Source: Polaromonas sp.
GTDB lineage: Bacteria; Pseudomonadota; Gammaproteobacteria; Burkholderiales; Burkholderiaceae_C
Direction: 5' to 3'
Assembly: GCF_012927485.1 (NCBI RefSeq)
Contig: NZ_JABBPC010000024.1
Span: forward strand, 1 to 64,000
DNA length: 64,000 nucleotides
The notes beneath the pieces were generated by a model. It saw only the letters and a list, made by a program, of their open reading frames with translations, was not told the origin of the DNA and did not search any database. Shown here in pieces: positions 28,689 through 38,949 of the stretch (the stretch's first letter is position 1; every line of letters begins with the position of its first letter). The position numbers were made by a program, and so were the translations under genes.

Positions 28689-29489
28689 ATGACGCCCACA
28701 GATATTCTGCTGATCGGTGCCGGCGCGTTTGCAGCAGGCGCCGTGAACTCGGTCGCAGGCGGCGGTACATTTTTCTCGTTCCCGGCGTTGCTGGCGGTGG
28801 GGGTGCCGCCGGTAGTCGCCAACGCCAGCAATTCCGTGGCCTTGTGGCCAGGCAGCCTCACCGGCGCGTGGGCTTACCGGCGGGAACTGTCGCGCTATAA
28901 GCGTTACCTCCTGCCGATGGGTCTGGCGTCGCTAATCGGCGGCATTGCCGGCGGGCTGCTGTTACTCGCCGCCGGTGACGCCCGCTTTGCCGCGCTGATT
29001 CCCTGGCTGCTGGCGTTTGCCACGCTGCTGTTTGCTTTCAGTCCGCAACTTTCGGCCGCCCTGAAGCGGGTACGCCAGCACAGCGCCACTAGCCAGCCCG
29101 CACCGACTCTTGATCCCCGCCACGGCGCGGGCTCGATGGGCGGCTGGTTGGTGCAGTTGCTGGTATCTGTCTACGGCGGGTTTTTTGGCGCGGGAATGGG
29201 TATCCTCATGATGGCTAGCCTGGCGATTGGCGGACATGACGATGTGCAGCACATCAACGCGTTGAAAAATCTGCTATCTGCCATTATTTACAGTGTCACC
29301 GTGGTCACCTTCATTGCCGCCGGTGCCGTCAGCTGGCCGCACACCTCGGTGATGCTGGTCACTGCCAGCGCAGGCGGCTACCTGGGCGCGCGCATGGCGC
29401 GGAATATTCAGGGACCGTGGTTGCGCCGCGTGGTCATTGCAGTCGGCAGTGCGCTCACCCTTTATTATTTCTACAAAACGCGGGGCTAA
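28689..29489 (+). CDS. TSUP/TauE-SafE family permease
   Basis: The 266-residue protein has eight or so membrane segments and the family's paired glycine-rich repeats ([19 protein letters not shown], and [15 protein letters not shown]). TSUP members export sulfite, sulfonates or organic anions. It starts at ATG 28689, 13 bp after the haloacid dehalogenase stop, so the two are probably co-transcribed. A substrate related to haloacid breakdown (glycolate, lactate, halide) is conceivable but unproven. Confidence 0.88.
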   Translation: MTPTDILLIGAGAFAAGAVNSVAGGGTFFSFPALLAVGVPPVVANASNSVALWPGSLTGAWAYRRELSRYKRYLLPMGLASLIGGIAGGLLLLAAGDARFAALIPWLLAFATLLFAFSPQLSAALKRVRQHSATSQPAPTLDPRHGAGSMGGWLVQLLVSVYGGFFGAGMGILMMASLAIGGHDDVQHINALKNLLSAIIYSVTVVTFIAAGAVSWPHTSVMLVTASAGGYLGARMARNIQGPWLRRVVIAVGSALTLYYFYKTRG

Positions 29490-29571
29490 TTTTCAAGCCG
29501 CCCTCCTGCTGCCATTGCGCAGTAGCCCACCCCTTTCACAGGCTTATTTATTTTCGAAAAGGACTCTCTCC

Positions 29572-31776
29572 ATGACCGCACGCATCACCCGTCACCGCCT
29601 TCAAGTGGCGACCGAACTCTACCGTTTCATCGATGACAAAGTGCTCCCCGGAACCGATGTTTCCAGCGCTGCCTTTTGGACCGGATTTGACGCCATCGTG
29701 GCCGACCTGGCGCCTAAAAACATCGCGTTGCTGGCCGAACGCGACCGGCTGCAAACCGAGCTCGACGGCTGGCACACAGCCCACCCCGGCCCCATTGCCG
29801 ATATGCCCGCCTACCGGGCCTTCCTGGAAAAAATTGGTTACCTGGTGCCGCAGCCTGCAAGCGTTACCGCCACCACCGCGAACGTCGATGCGGAGTTGGC
29901 TTTGCAGGCCGGGCCGCAACTGGTGGTGCCGGTGCTCAATGCGCGTTACGCACTGAACGCGGCCAACGCACGCTGGGGTTCGCTCTACGATGCGCTGTAT
30001 GGCACTGACGCGATTTCCGATGCGGGCGGCGCTGAAAAAGGTAAGGGCTACAACCCGGCGCGCGGGGCCAAAGTGATTGCGTTTGCGCGCAACTTCCTGG
30101 ATCAGGCTGCGCCTCTCGCGGCTGGCTCGCACAAGGAATCAGCCGGCTACCGCGTCGAAGGCGGGCAGTTGGTGGTCGCGCTAAAGACCGGCAGCACCGG
30201 TCTGGCCGACCCCACCCAGTTTTTGGGCTACCAAGGCGATGCAACAGCGCCCTCGTCGGTTCTGCTGCTGCATAACGGTTTGCACATCGACATCCAGATC
30301 GACCGCAGCACCGCCATCGGCAAGACCGACCTGGCCGGTGTGAGCGACCTGGTGCTCGAATCCGCACTGTCCACGATTCTTGACCTGGAAGACTCGGTCG
30401 CCGTGGTCGATGCCGAAGACAAAGTATTGGCCTACAGCAACTGGCTCGGCATTTTGCAGGGCACGTTGACCGAAGAGGTGAGCAAAGGCGGGAAGACCTT
30501 TACGCGCGGACTCAACCCGGATCGGCAGTACACCGGCGCCGACGGCAAGCCGGTGTCGCTGCATGGTCGCTCGCTGATGTTTGTGCGCAATGTGGGTCAC
30601 CTGATGACCAACCCGGCCATTCTTTATGAAGGCGGTCGAGAAATTCCCGAAGGCATTCTGGATGCCGTGGTGACCGTGACCATTGCCGTACACGACCTCA
30701 AGCGCCAAGGCAAGCCGGGCATCAAAAATTCCCGCGCTGGCTCGGTCTATATCGTCAAGCCCAAGATGCACGGTCCCAAGGAAGTCGCCTTTGCTTCCGA
30801 GCTGTTTGGCCGCGTTGAAAAGCTGCTGGGTCTGCCCGCCAACACCGTCAAGCTCGGCATCATGGACGAAGAGCGTCGCACCAGCGTCAACCTCAAAGCG
30901 TGCATCGCCGAAGCCAGTGCGCGCGTCGCGTTTATCAACACCGGCTTCCTGGACCGCACTGGCGACGAAATGCACAGCGCCATGCAGGCCGGCCCGATGA
31001 TCCGCAAGGGCGACATGAAATCCAGCGCCTGGATTCAGGCCTACGAGAAAAACAACGTGCTGGTCGGCCTCGCGTGCGGCCTGCGCGGCAAAGCACAAAT
31101 CGGCAAAGGCATGTGGGCCATGCCAGACCTGATGGCGGCGATGCTGGAACAAAAAATTGCCCACCCCAAAGCGGGCGCGAACACCGCCTGGGTGCCCTCG
31201 CCCACTGCGGCAACGCTGCATGCGCTGCATTACCACCAGGTCTTGGTCTCGGAAGTGCAAAAGGAGCTTGAAAGGATCGCCTCCCAGACCGACCCCGTGG
31301 CCGAACGCGACACCATTCTGAACGGATTGCTGCACATTCCCGTGGTTTCAGAAGCCAAGTGGTCTGCGGTCGAAAAGCAGCAGGAGCTTGACAACAATGC
31401 GCAAGGAATACTGGGCTACGTGGTGCGCTGGATCGACCAAGGCGTGGGCTGCTCCAAAGTCCCCGACATTCACAACATTGCCCTGATGGAAGACCGCGCC
31501 ACGCTGCGCATCAGCAGTCAGCACATGGCCAACTGGCTGCACCATGGCGTCGTGACGCACGCACAGATCAAGGAGACCTTCGAACGCATGGCCGCCGTGG
31601 TGGACGGCCAGAACGCGGGCGACCCCCTCTACAAACCGATGGCGAATCACTTCGACACGTCCGCCGCCTACAAAGCTGCGTGCGATCTGGTGTTCAAAGG
31701 CTTAGAGCAGCCCAGCGGCTACACGGAGCCATTGCTGCACGCCTGGCGCCTGAAAGTGAAGGCGGGCACCGCCTGA
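29572..31776 (+). CDS. glcB: Malate synthase G
   Basis: The enzyme condenses glyoxylate and acetyl-CoA to malate in the glyoxylate shunt or glycolate use. It has 734 residues, close to the family norm. Visible hallmarks include [17 protein letters not shown], the catalytic region [55 protein letters not shown] and the late [21 protein letters not shown] 29572 with AAAAGGAC upstream was chosen; the longer in-frame start overlaps the permease gene. It has an 82-bp leader and is probably a separate unit. Confidence 0.97.
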   Translation: MTARITRHRLQVATELYRFIDDKVLPGTDVSSAAFWTGFDAIVADLAPKNIALLAERDRLQTELDGWHTAHPGPIADMPAYRAFLEKIGYLVPQPASVTATTANVDAELALQAGPQLVVPVLNARYALNAANARWGSLYDALYGTDAISDAGGAEKGKGYNPARGAKVIAFARNFLDQAAPLAAGSHKESAGYRVEGGQLVVALKTGSTGLADPTQFLGYQGDATAPSSVLLLHNGLHIDIQIDRSTAIGKTDLAGVSDLVLESALSTILDLEDSVAVVDAEDKVLAYSNWLGILQGTLTEEVSKGGKTFTRGLNPDRQYTGADGKPVSLHGRSLMFVRNVGHLMTNPAILYEGGREIPEGILDAVVTVTIAVHDLKRQGKPGIKNSRAGSVYIVKPKMHGPKEVAFASELFGRVEKLLGLPANTVKLGIMDEERRTSVNLKACIAEASARVAFINTGFLDRTGDEMHSAMQAGPMIRKGDMKSSAWIQAYEKNNVLVGLACGLRGKAQIGKGMWAMPDLMAAMLEQKIAHPKAGANTAWVPSPTAATLHALHYHQVLVSEVQKELERIASQTDPVAERDTILNGLLHIPVVSEAKWSAVEKQQELDNNAQGILGYVVRWIDQGVGCSKVPDIHNIALMEDRATLRISSQHMANWLHHGVVTHAQIKETFERMAAVVDGQNAGDPLYKPMANHFDTSAAYKAACDLVFKGLEQPSGYTEPLLHAWRLKVKAGTA

Positions 31777-31792
31777 CCGGAGCGCCACGAGT

Positions 31793-31862
31793 TGCTATGA
31801 GTGACTACAAATCAAATAGCTGCTTGTGGTTCTCAAACAAGCGCTGGCGTCTTACTGGGTTG
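31793..31862. repeat. Possible Comamonadaceae-type intergenic repeat fragment
   Basis: The segment GAGTTGCTATGAGTG ... AAATAGCTGCTTGTGG ... CAAGCGCTGGCG resembles a short dispersed intergenic element common in Comamonadaceae genomes (a GCTAT / ATAGCTGCTTG / CAAGCGCTGG pattern). Only one fair copy is seen in this window, so this rests on memory of the family pattern, not on repetition here. Confidence 0.35.
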
Positions 31863-31869
31863 TAAAAAC

Positions 31870-32442
31870 TCAGAGCTCGCTGGCGTCCACCTGCTGGCGC
31901 TGCTTGATCACTACCCGCAAGCTCGGGTGGTCCGGCTTACCGGAGCGAAACAGGATCACATCCGCGCTGGCGGTGACCCATGAAACCGTATCCGCCCCGG
32001 TGCCCGGCGTCGTTCCGGAAGAACCCAATTCGGGTCCCAGTTTAGACCGCAAGGATTGCACGAGGCTGGCGTAGATTGCCGCGGTGGCTGCTACGTCGCT
32101 TCCCGAACCGGCGCCTGGACCAGGGCTGAGCAACACCAGATCCATTTGCTCCAGTTTTTGGTGCCCAAAAAACAGGGTCTGCTCAAAATGCGCGCCCTCG
32201 TACAGCACATCAGCCATGCGCAAAGTTCCGAGAGCTCCCGACGAGAGCCGCCGGGGCGAACGGACTGGATGGGCGTCTACCCGCGCGGAGGCCAACTGTT
32301 GGCGGCTCATCCCCAACAAGGCCGTGTTTTCAAGCACCGTCTGCGACCAGGCGCTGGAGCTTGCCGCCAATGCGATAGCCAGCAAAACGAGCAGGCGAAA
32401 CCGTGAACTGAACAACCCAAAAGACATCAATTTATAGTCCAT
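31870..32442 (-). CDS. Secreted hypothetical protein
   Basis: I do not recognise this 190-residue protein. From ATG 32442 it has a signal peptide (FRLLVLLAIALAASSSAWSQ, cleavage after SAWSQ or WS) and a mature part of about 155 residues that starts TVLENTALLGMSRQQL. A Gly/Ser-rich loop (PGPGAGSGSD) is followed by an Ala-rich helix and IYASLVQSLRSKLGPELG. It has no Cys after the signal, so it is probably periplasmic. ATG 32427 and GTG 32466 are alternative starts. It stands alone, divergent from the DUF1631 gene. Confidence 0.65.
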   Translation of the reverse strand: MDYKLMSFGLFSSRFRLLVLLAIALAASSSAWSQTVLENTALLGMSRQQLASARVDAHPVRSPRRLSSGALGTLRMADVLYEGAHFEQTLFFGHQKLEQMDLVLLSPGPGAGSGSDVAATAAIYASLVQSLRSKLGPELGSSGTTPGTGADTVSWVTASADVILFRSGKPDHPSLRVVIKQRQQVDASEL

Positions 32443-32721
32443 CCAGCAAAAAAATTGTCCCACCAACTGAATTTTACGACCGCTTAACTATTCCCCTGAT
32501 TACTTTAATTTTGCGGAAAAAGCGTGCAGCCAAAGTGCAGAAGCGTACAACGCGTATGTAAAGGTCTGCACATTGCACTAATGGAACCAAGCTCAGTGGC
32601 AGCCTTCCCCAAAAACGCCAGGACCATTGATGTCCTTCACTAAACCTAAAGATGACCTGCGCCAGGAAAGTCCCACACCCTTTGTCCAGCCGTCATCATC
32701 ACGCTTTTCCTGTACGCTTCG

Positions 32722-35196
32722 ATGCAGATGACCTTGCAAGCTGACGCGCTCCAATCTTGCCTTCAAAAGACGGCCAAGGCGGCCCGGTTCTTGATCGAGC
32801 GCTGCGTGGACGACGCGGTGGCCGCGCTTCAGGTGGCAGAAGCCCAGACCATGCGGGTAGCCGATCGTGATGAACTGGGAAGAGCCTGGCGTGAGTTGCT
32901 GAAGTACAAGCCGGCATGGAGCGTTCAGTATCCGCTCGACTTGCTGGCGAGTTTCAAGGCCAACGTGGTGGCAGCCGCCCAGACTGCTGGCGCGCCCGCT
33001 GAGGCCTTTGCACCAGCTCAGTCGTCTGGGTTCATGGGTCTATCAACGGGCGCGGATTTATCGCACACCGCGTTGTCGCTCGTGGCGGACGCCGAGGTGT
33101 CACAGGCGATTGAGTCGTCGCGATTGCTGCAGCAGGTGTTGCCTTCCGTGGAACACATCCTGGCAGAACTGAACACGCTGATCAGCACCTTGCAGGGCTT
33201 TCCCAACGTTAGGCCAGAGCTCAATCCTTTGCGCCCGGATGTCTTTTCAGAACGGCTTCGCAAGTTGGTTTTTAAAGCAGCGGTAGAGCCGGCCATCGCT
33301 TCGTTGTGGATCCGTTATCTGGCACCGCCACTGGGTCGGGAGCTCAAGCGCTTGTTCGAAGGAGTTGTCCGGCAGCTCGAACGGGACAACGTACGCGGTG
33401 CGATCTATCGGGTGCTTCCAACGCCCGACAGTGCACCCAGGAGCCGTACGCAGGGCAGGGACGACGAAGGCGCTGCATCAGGCTTTGAACCTTGGGACCG
33501 CGACACCGACCGCAGCCAAAGCGCTGATCTGTCCGGCGAGCCTGCCGCACGACCGCCGTCTCAGTACGCCGACCTGTCCGACCGGGCAATCAGGGACGAG
33601 TTGTTTCAGGCGTTTTTGCTTCAGGGTGGTAACAATACCCACCACGGACTGACGACCTCCTATTACGAAACAGTTGAAAAGGAGCTGCTAGCCCTGCAAT
33701 CAGCGCCGGAATCAATCTCTGCCGAGCTGGCTGAGCCCGGCGCCGCTGCGCCCCTCGCTACTTCACAGCTTCTGGTTGAAGAACGCGGCGAGCTGAATTC
33801 GCAAATCTGGGGACGCTACGCACACTTCCGAGAGCGCGCGGTGATGCGAACGCAGCTTGAAAAAGAAGCTCTGCGCGTGAGCCAGGTGCTGGGGCTGGAG
33901 GTGGTACGCAAGCTGGTGAGCCAGGTGGCCCAGGACCCTCGGCTGTTGGTGCCGGTGCGGCAGGCCATTGTGGCGCTGGAGCCTTCGCTGCTGCGTTTGG
34001 CCATGGTGGATCCGCGCTTTTTTAGCGATGAGGGCCACGCGGGTCGCCGTTTGATGGAGCGCGTGGCGCAACGCAGCTTTAAATACAACGATGCGTTCAG
34101 CCCCGAGTTTCAAGCTTTTTTTGAACCGGTGACGCGCGCTGTCAATGCCCTCAACGGGCAGACGATTCAAAATACGCAGCGCTTCGATAGCGCGCTTGCC
34201 GCGCTGGAATTCAACTGGGACAGGCAGGACCAGCACGAGGTCGAAAACCGCAATAGCGTCCTTCAAGTCTTGCGCTTTGCGGAAGAACGTCAGACGCAGG
34301 CCGACCAGATTGCACTTACTCTGAGTACGCGTTCAGACCTTAAAAAGGTGCCTGGCCTGGTGCTTGATTTTCTGTTTGATACGTGGGCGCTTGCCATGGC
34401 CCATGCCCGGCTCATCGACACCCGAAATCAGATCGACCCGATGGGCTTCGGCTCGGTAGTGCCCGACCTGATCTGGAGCGTCAAACAGGACGTGACGCTG
34501 AAACAGCCCGCCAAGCTGATCAAAATGATTCCGGGACTGCTAGGCCAACTGCATGCCGGACTGGAATTGCTCGGCCGGGAGCCACACACCAGCGAGGCGT
34601 TTTTTGAAGGTCTGATGGACTTGCATCGGCCGGTGCTCAAGCTACGCCGCGTTAAAAGCCGACGTGATGCGCAAGAGTCGGGCGCGATGCCACTGGCGCC
34701 TGAACAGCTTGCGGCAACTCTGGAGCAGCGCCGGGCTAAAGCGGCGGCGTCCCCCTGGCTGCGTCGCAATGACCTGGAGGCAGCCGGCTTTGAAGACACC
34801 CTGCGCACCGTGTCGGGCGAAAACGCCACCGGCCCGGTTATCGAGCCACCCGGAGCGCCTGCTGAAACGCCGACGAACTCACCCGACCTTGCTTTTGGCG
34901 CCTCGAGCCCGGCCATCGCGCAGACCGAAGCCGAACAGATACTGCGCAGCTTGCAGGCCGGCGACTGGGTCGACTTGTATTCCAGGCGCCACTGGCTGCG
35001 CGCCCAATTAATTTGGGTCAGCGACAAAGGCTTGCTGTTCATGTTTGTGAGCCATGGCGGCCAGCCGCACTCCATGACCAAGCGGAGTGGCGAGCGCCTA
35101 ATCCAGGCGCATCTATTGCGTCCGATTGTGTCGTACGGCGTGGTCGCCCAAGCGCTGGGGAAACTCGTTAAAGGGGCTCTGTCCTTACCCCCTTAG
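32722..35196 (+). CDS. DUF1631 family protein
   Basis: The large 824-residue cytoplasmic protein is mostly helical, with the DUF1631 pattern: an N-terminal helical part (LDLLASFKANVVAA), NFNWDRQD-like segments, then the conserved SVKQDVTLKQPAKLIKMIPG and LMDLHRPVLKLRR region, and a C-terminal PilZ-like beta domain (GDWVDLYSRRHWLRAQLIWV, LLFMFVSHGGQPHSMTKRS). Function is unknown; the PilZ-like tail lets one suggest cyclic-di-GMP or motility links, which is inference. ATG 32722 or ATG 32728 may be the start. Confidence 0.85.
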   Translation: MQMTLQADALQSCLQKTAKAARFLIERCVDDAVAALQVAEAQTMRVADRDELGRAWRELLKYKPAWSVQYPLDLLASFKANVVAAAQTAGAPAEAFAPAQSSGFMGLSTGADLSHTALSLVADAEVSQAIESSRLLQQVLPSVEHILAELNTLISTLQGFPNVRPELNPLRPDVFSERLRKLVFKAAVEPAIASLWIRYLAPPLGRELKRLFEGVVRQLERDNVRGAIYRVLPTPDSAPRSRTQGRDDEGAASGFEPWDRDTDRSQSADLSGEPAARPPSQYADLSDRAIRDELFQAFLLQGGNNTHHGLTTSYYETVEKELLALQSAPESISAELAEPGAAAPLATSQLLVEERGELNSQIWGRYAHFRERAVMRTQLEKEALRVSQVLGLEVVRKLVSQVAQDPRLLVPVRQAIVALEPSLLRLAMVDPRFFSDEGHAGRRLMERVAQRSFKYNDAFSPEFQAFFEPVTRAVNALNGQTIQNTQRFDSALAALEFNWDRQDQHEVENRNSVLQVLRFAEERQTQADQIALTLSTRSDLKKVPGLVLDFLFDTWALAMAHARLIDTRNQIDPMGFGSVVPDLIWSVKQDVTLKQPAKLIKMIPGLLGQLHAGLELLGREPHTSEAFFEGLMDLHRPVLKLRRVKSRRDAQESGAMPLAPEQLAATLEQRRAKAAASPWLRRNDLEAAGFEDTLRTVSGENATGPVIEPPGAPAETPTNSPDLAFGASSPAIAQTEAEQILRSLQAGDWVDLYSRRHWLRAQLIWVSDKGLLFMFVSHGGQPHSMTKRSGERLIQAHLLRPIVSYGVVAQALGKLVKGALSLPP

Positions 35197-35415
35197 CGCT
35201 CGCTCTTCGTGCAAGCAATAAACTAAGGGCTGACTTGACCTTGTATTTATCCAGCCTTATGTTGTTTTTATTCCCAGAAAATCCGCGCGCAGCCACGTCT
35301 TGCGGTGTGACACCGAAAGGCGGTGGGGAGCCAGCTGTCTGGCGCTCATCGTGACACGTTTGAGCGCTGCCTGGCGGCCCGGATTACTTCCATTCCGCGC
35401 AGTGGCGGGATCGCG

Positions 35416-36252
35416 ATGAAGCCCACGTCCACCGAACCCCCGATCGGGCCGATTGAGCCGATATCCTCCACCGACTTTCAGTCGCTGCAGTACATCAAAC
35501 CTTTTGTGCTTGACAACGGCGCGGCCAAATCCTTGCACTTCACCTTGGGTGAACTGCAAAGCAGCATGCTCGTGCGGCGGCCCTGGCGCCTGGAAGTCGA
35601 CTACACGCGAACCATGATGGGGTTTCTGCTATTCAAGCCTGGCCCGGCGCACATCGGCATGATTGGCTTGGGGGGCGGGTCACTGGCTAAATTTTGTTAC
35701 CGGCAATTGCAGGACAGCAAGATCACCGTTCTGGAGATCAATCCGTATGTGATTGCGCTGCGGCAGGAGTTTCTGGTGCCGGACGATGACGACCGGTTTC
35801 AGGTAATCGCTGCTGATGGCGCGCTTTATGTGCAAACCCTGACCGCCAGCTTCGATGTGCTGATGGTTGATGGCTTTGACCATGAAGGACAACCCGCTGC
35901 CTTGTGCTCGCAGCGTTTTTATGACGACTGTTTTACGGCATTGGCCGACGACGGCTTGCTGGTGGTCAATCTGCATTACGACCATCCGGATTACGCTGTA
36001 TTTGCGTCTCGTATTTGCCGCAGCTTCAGCGGCAATGCCGTCGAGGTTCTGATCGAAGACAAAACCAACTGCATTGTGTTCGCATCCAAAGACCAGGCGA
36101 TTTCTCCGCGCAACATGAGCCTGCCGAAAAGCTTGTCGAGTCTGGATGGCGAGGCCCGCATGCAACTCAAGTCGGAGCTGGTACGGATTGCCTGGCAGAT
36201 GAAAAACCTGGGCAAAGGTAGCACCGACCAGGCCCGCGCAGGACTCGAATAG
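35416..36252 (+). CDS. Spermidine-synthase-like methyltransferase-fold protein
   Basis: The 278-residue protein has the Rossmann core of polyamine aminopropyltransferases: HIGMIGLGGGSLAKFCYRQL (glycine loop), KITVLEINPYVIALRQEFL (Glu-binding strand), FQVIAADGALYVQTL and FDVLMVDGFDHEGQPAALC. The usual YHE/DxxxHP catalytic motifs of true spermidine synthases are only partly present, so it may have another substrate. ATG 35416 was chosen at MKPTSTEPP; the upstream extension has no ribosome site. It stands between the DUF1631 gene and a small ORF. Confidence 0.75.
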   Translation: MKPTSTEPPIGPIEPISSTDFQSLQYIKPFVLDNGAAKSLHFTLGELQSSMLVRRPWRLEVDYTRTMMGFLLFKPGPAHIGMIGLGGGSLAKFCYRQLQDSKITVLEINPYVIALRQEFLVPDDDDRFQVIAADGALYVQTLTASFDVLMVDGFDHEGQPAALCSQRFYDDCFTALADDGLLVVNLHYDHPDYAVFASRICRSFSGNAVEVLIEDKTNCIVFASKDQAISPRNMSLPKSLSSLDGEARMQLKSELVRIAWQMKNLGKGSTDQARAGLE

Positions 36253-36467
36253 CGCTTTTCCATTACAAGCGGCTGAGTGCACCTGGCACACGCCTCCGGC
36301 GCCTCGAAAGTCTCCTATCATTGACCGTGACGAAGCGAAATTCGAGGAACTTGCTGACGCTGCAAAAAGTGGCTGCCCGCCGCCCCGTGTATCGCCCAGT
36401 GTTCCGGAATCACTCTCTTCGACGCACCGCGCACCAAGCCAGTAGACCAACAAACGAAAGCTTAACC

Positions 36468-36746
36468 ATGGACTTGAAAACAAACTTCTCTTTTGAGGTG
36501 CAGTACGCTGCACAGTCAGACACCGCCAAGGCGGAACGCGATGAAGTGATGAATTCCCTTGGGCCTTCTCTGCAAAGATTGTTTGCTGCCGACGACAGCG
36601 CGGCCACGGTCGTGGTGAGCGACAGTCACAAGGGGAGTGACAACCGAATTGTGGAGCTGGTGACGACACTGCAAGACGCGCAGATTGCGAAAATTCTCAA
36701 GACATTTTGTGATGAATGGGGCGTGATTGTGAATGCGCTCGAATAG
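36468..36746 (+). CDS. Small hypothetical protein (92 aa)
   Basis: I do not recognise it. ATG 36468 follows GAAAG and opens a 92-residue soluble acidic protein (MDLKTNFSFEVQYAAQ ...) with a predicted beta-alpha-beta pattern: VVVSDSHKG, NRIVELVTTLQDAQIAKILKT, and a final strand WGVIVNALE. It has no Cys-rich or membrane segment. Codon use looks normal for the window, which supports a real gene. Confidence 0.6.
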   Translation: MDLKTNFSFEVQYAAQSDTAKAERDEVMNSLGPSLQRLFAADDSAATVVVSDSHKGSDNRIVELVTTLQDAQIAKILKTFCDEWGVIVNALE

Positions 36747-36787
36747 CTTGCCCGGTACCTGACCCGATCTCGCCATCAGCGCCGTCG

Positions 36788-37378
36788 TCAGGGGCTGCGA
36801 CGCTCCTCGCGTCGGATGGGCGCTGGCGGCAGCCGCCGCGCGTCGGTTCTGGGGGGCGGACTGGTCCGGGTAATTTGCCCTACCGTCGCGGGAGAGGCTG
36901 CAGAGACACCCGCAGGTAAGGAAGTGATCAAAGTGGCCGTCTTGTAGGCAGGCAGCGATAGCATCACTCGCCCAGCCCCCTCCGGGTCATCGGCGAGCGT
37001 GGCATCGCGTTGGCCGACCGCTTTGAGCACATACCCGGGCGCGATTCGGGCACCCACAACGAAAGGCCGTGCTGGTTTACCGTCGACCGAAATCAGCGCA
37101 GTTCCCTCGCCCGCCGCGCTGGCTATAACCCCTGCCAGCGCGAACCTTTCAGCCGCCCCGGGCATGAGGCCAGGCGCCTTTGAAGACGATCCACCCAGCA
37201 GACGCGTGATGGCAAGCTGGCTGGCGGAAGCGTCGTTGATTGACGTTACAACAGCGACTTCGGGTACGACAACCCGCGCAGTCCGGCCACCCATGCGCAA
37301 TCCCCAGTACACCGCGCTGGATGCGACCAATGCCCACAAAAGCGCAGTTATCAAGCGCAATGCCCATTTGCTCTGCAT
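36788..37378 (-). CDS. GspC-like type II secretion protein, standing alone
   Basis: From ATG 37378 (GGGAT site upstream) it has 196 residues: one membrane segment (about 5-29, ALRLITALLWALVASSAVYW) and a periplasmic HR-type domain, with RLLGGS, RFALAGVIASAAGEGTALISV and GKPARPFVVGARIAPGYVL. That is the homology region of GspC, which links the inner-membrane platform to the GspD secretin. The C-terminus is a Pro/Arg-rich tail instead of a PDZ domain, as in short GspC forms. No other gsp gene is in the window, so it is either an orphan or separated from its operon. ATG 37405 is an alternative start. Confidence 0.72.
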   Translation of the reverse strand: MQSKWALRLITALLWALVASSAVYWGLRMGGRTARVVVPEVAVVTSINDASASQLAITRLLGGSSSKAPGLMPGAAERFALAGVIASAAGEGTALISVDGKPARPFVVGARIAPGYVLKAVGQRDATLADDPEGAGRVMLSLPAYKTATLITSLPAGVSAASPATVGQITRTSPPPRTDARRLPPAPIRREERRSP

Positions 37379-37885
37379 TCGCAGATTATCCCTGAACGAC
37401 GCCATACTGACGCCCGTTGGCGACGGTCTTTTGATCGCTTTTGACAGGAGATCGCGGCCTGGCCACTGCCAAAGTTTGCTCGGCTGACTGAGCAGACGGG
37501 CGCGCCGGACCCCAGCGCCTGATCCGCGCGTTTGGAAGCTGCATTTGCCGTGTAACGACAAGTCAACCAAACCTCACATTTATTTACTTTTCTTAAAATG
37601 GTTCACAGGCGCCGGTGACCGCCGAAGGTGGCCGTTCCACACGTCAGCGCGCGCCTGTAAAAACGCCGGCAGCTGTCCATTTGACGCGAAGCCGACGACG
37701 AGGGGTTGACCCTCGCGCAGGCTTTATGCGGGCCGGAACAGGTTGACGAAGGCGCGCCCCGGTGATTTAATTTAGGGGCCTCCGGAGCCGCTTCAGGGCT
37801 TCGTTTATTGGCCTGAGGAAGACTGCAGACTTGCCCGTATTTTTTGTCCAAGCTTTCCTGTCAGACCCCAGCCAAAGAGGTGCGC

Positions 37886-38611
37886 TTGCCGATACAAAAA
37901 GATCTTTCTCTCGCAAACCGGTTGATCTCCGCGTTACCGGCACGCGAACGCGGACTATTTCTCGAACAAAGCGAACTGGTGGAAATCAGGCTTCACAATG
38001 TTTTGATTGAGCCGGGCGAGGCCCCCGCTTATGCCTACTTTCCGGTGGACAGCTTCGTGTCCGTAGTGCTTCCGGTGGAAGACGCCCCTAACGTCCAGGT
38101 CGCGCTGGTGGGCAACGAAGGCATGTTTGGCACGGGTCTCGTGCTCGACGTAGCCACCTCAGCGTTTATCAGCGTGGTTCAACGCGCCGGCCGAGCTTAT
38201 CGGATTGATCGCGACGCGCTGCAGCAGCGGCTGGATAGCGATGCTCCTCTGCGGCGCGTCCTACACCGCTATGTCGCTGTGCGCCAGAGCCATTTAGCCC
38301 AGCAAGCTGTCTGCATAAACCAGCATTCGGTCAAGCAGCGCCTGGCGCGTTGGCTGCTGATGATCCGCGACCGTGCCCATTCCCGCGAGCTATTTGTCAC
38401 TCACCAAGTTTTGGCCATGATGCTGGGTGTACGGCGAGAAAGCGTGACACGGGCCGCCAATTCCTTTGAACAACGCGGCCTAATTAGCTACAGCCCGGGC
38501 TACGTGATGCTGCTGGATGAAGCCGCGCTTCAAAGGGTCACCTGCAGATGCTACCAAGTCGATTTGACCGTGTACGAGCACATACTCGGAATCCACCCTG
38601 TCACCGTTTAG
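37886..38611 (+). CDS. Crp/Fnr family transcriptional regulator
   Basis: The protein of about 241 residues has an N-terminal cNMP-type beta-barrel (FFPVDSFVSVV-type core: AYAYFPVDSFVSVVLPVE, VALVGNEGMFGTGLVLD) and a C-terminal Crp-type helix-turn-helix (VLAMMLGVRRESVTRAANSF). The Cys pattern for an FNR iron-sulfur cluster is absent. Starts are uncertain: TTG 37886 has the best ribosome site (AGAGG), GTG 37880 and TTG 37844 are alternatives. The divergent GspC-like gene lies about 500 bp away. Its targets are unknown. Confidence 0.88.
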   Translation: MPIQKDLSLANRLISALPARERGLFLEQSELVEIRLHNVLIEPGEAPAYAYFPVDSFVSVVLPVEDAPNVQVALVGNEGMFGTGLVLDVATSAFISVVQRAGRAYRIDRDALQQRLDSDAPLRRVLHRYVAVRQSHLAQQAVCINQHSVKQRLARWLLMIRDRAHSRELFVTHQVLAMMLGVRRESVTRAANSFEQRGLISYSPGYVMLLDEAALQRVTCRCYQVDLTVYEHILGIHPVTV

Positions 38612-38949
38612 GCTTGCCACACCCCATACCCAGAATCCCGCAGGCCGATGCCCAATTCCACTTCCATGTCGCGCGCAGCGTCGTAAGGCATGGGATTGAA
38701 CATGGCGTAAAGCCGCGGCAGCAGACGCACGCCAAATTCGCGGGCGAAGCGGTTGGATTGAAGGCCTGCTTTGTGCTTGTCAAATCGAACGTCGGGGTCC
38801 AGCCCTGTCATGCCGACGTACACAAAAGGCAAGCCGGGCTGATAGTCGGGATTAGCGCGACGGAACCGGGCGACTTCCCATACCTCGGGCGCGAGTTCAA
38901 TCACATACACGCTGTAATGGTGACTTCGCGGTGGCGTTGGCAAGGGCAT
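38608..38949 (-). CDS. Small GIY-YIG-like hypothetical protein
   Basis: The 113-residue protein reads YSVYVIEL near the start, then FVYVGMTGLDPDVRFDKHK and a late DMEVELGIGLRDSGYGVW. These match, in order, the first strand, the GIY-YIG-like second strand and arginine helix, and the glutamate helix of the GIY-YIG nuclease fold (YVI...YVGMT...RF..HK...E). It could be a small structure-specific nuclease or a degenerate member. Its stop overlaps the convergent Crp-family stop by 4 bp. Confidence 0.65.
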   Translation of the reverse strand: MPLPTPPRSHHYSVYVIELAPEVWEVARFRRANPDYQPGLPFVYVGMTGLDPDVRFDKHKAGLQSNRFAREFGVRLLPRLYAMFNPMPYDAARDMEVELGIGLRDSGYGVWQA

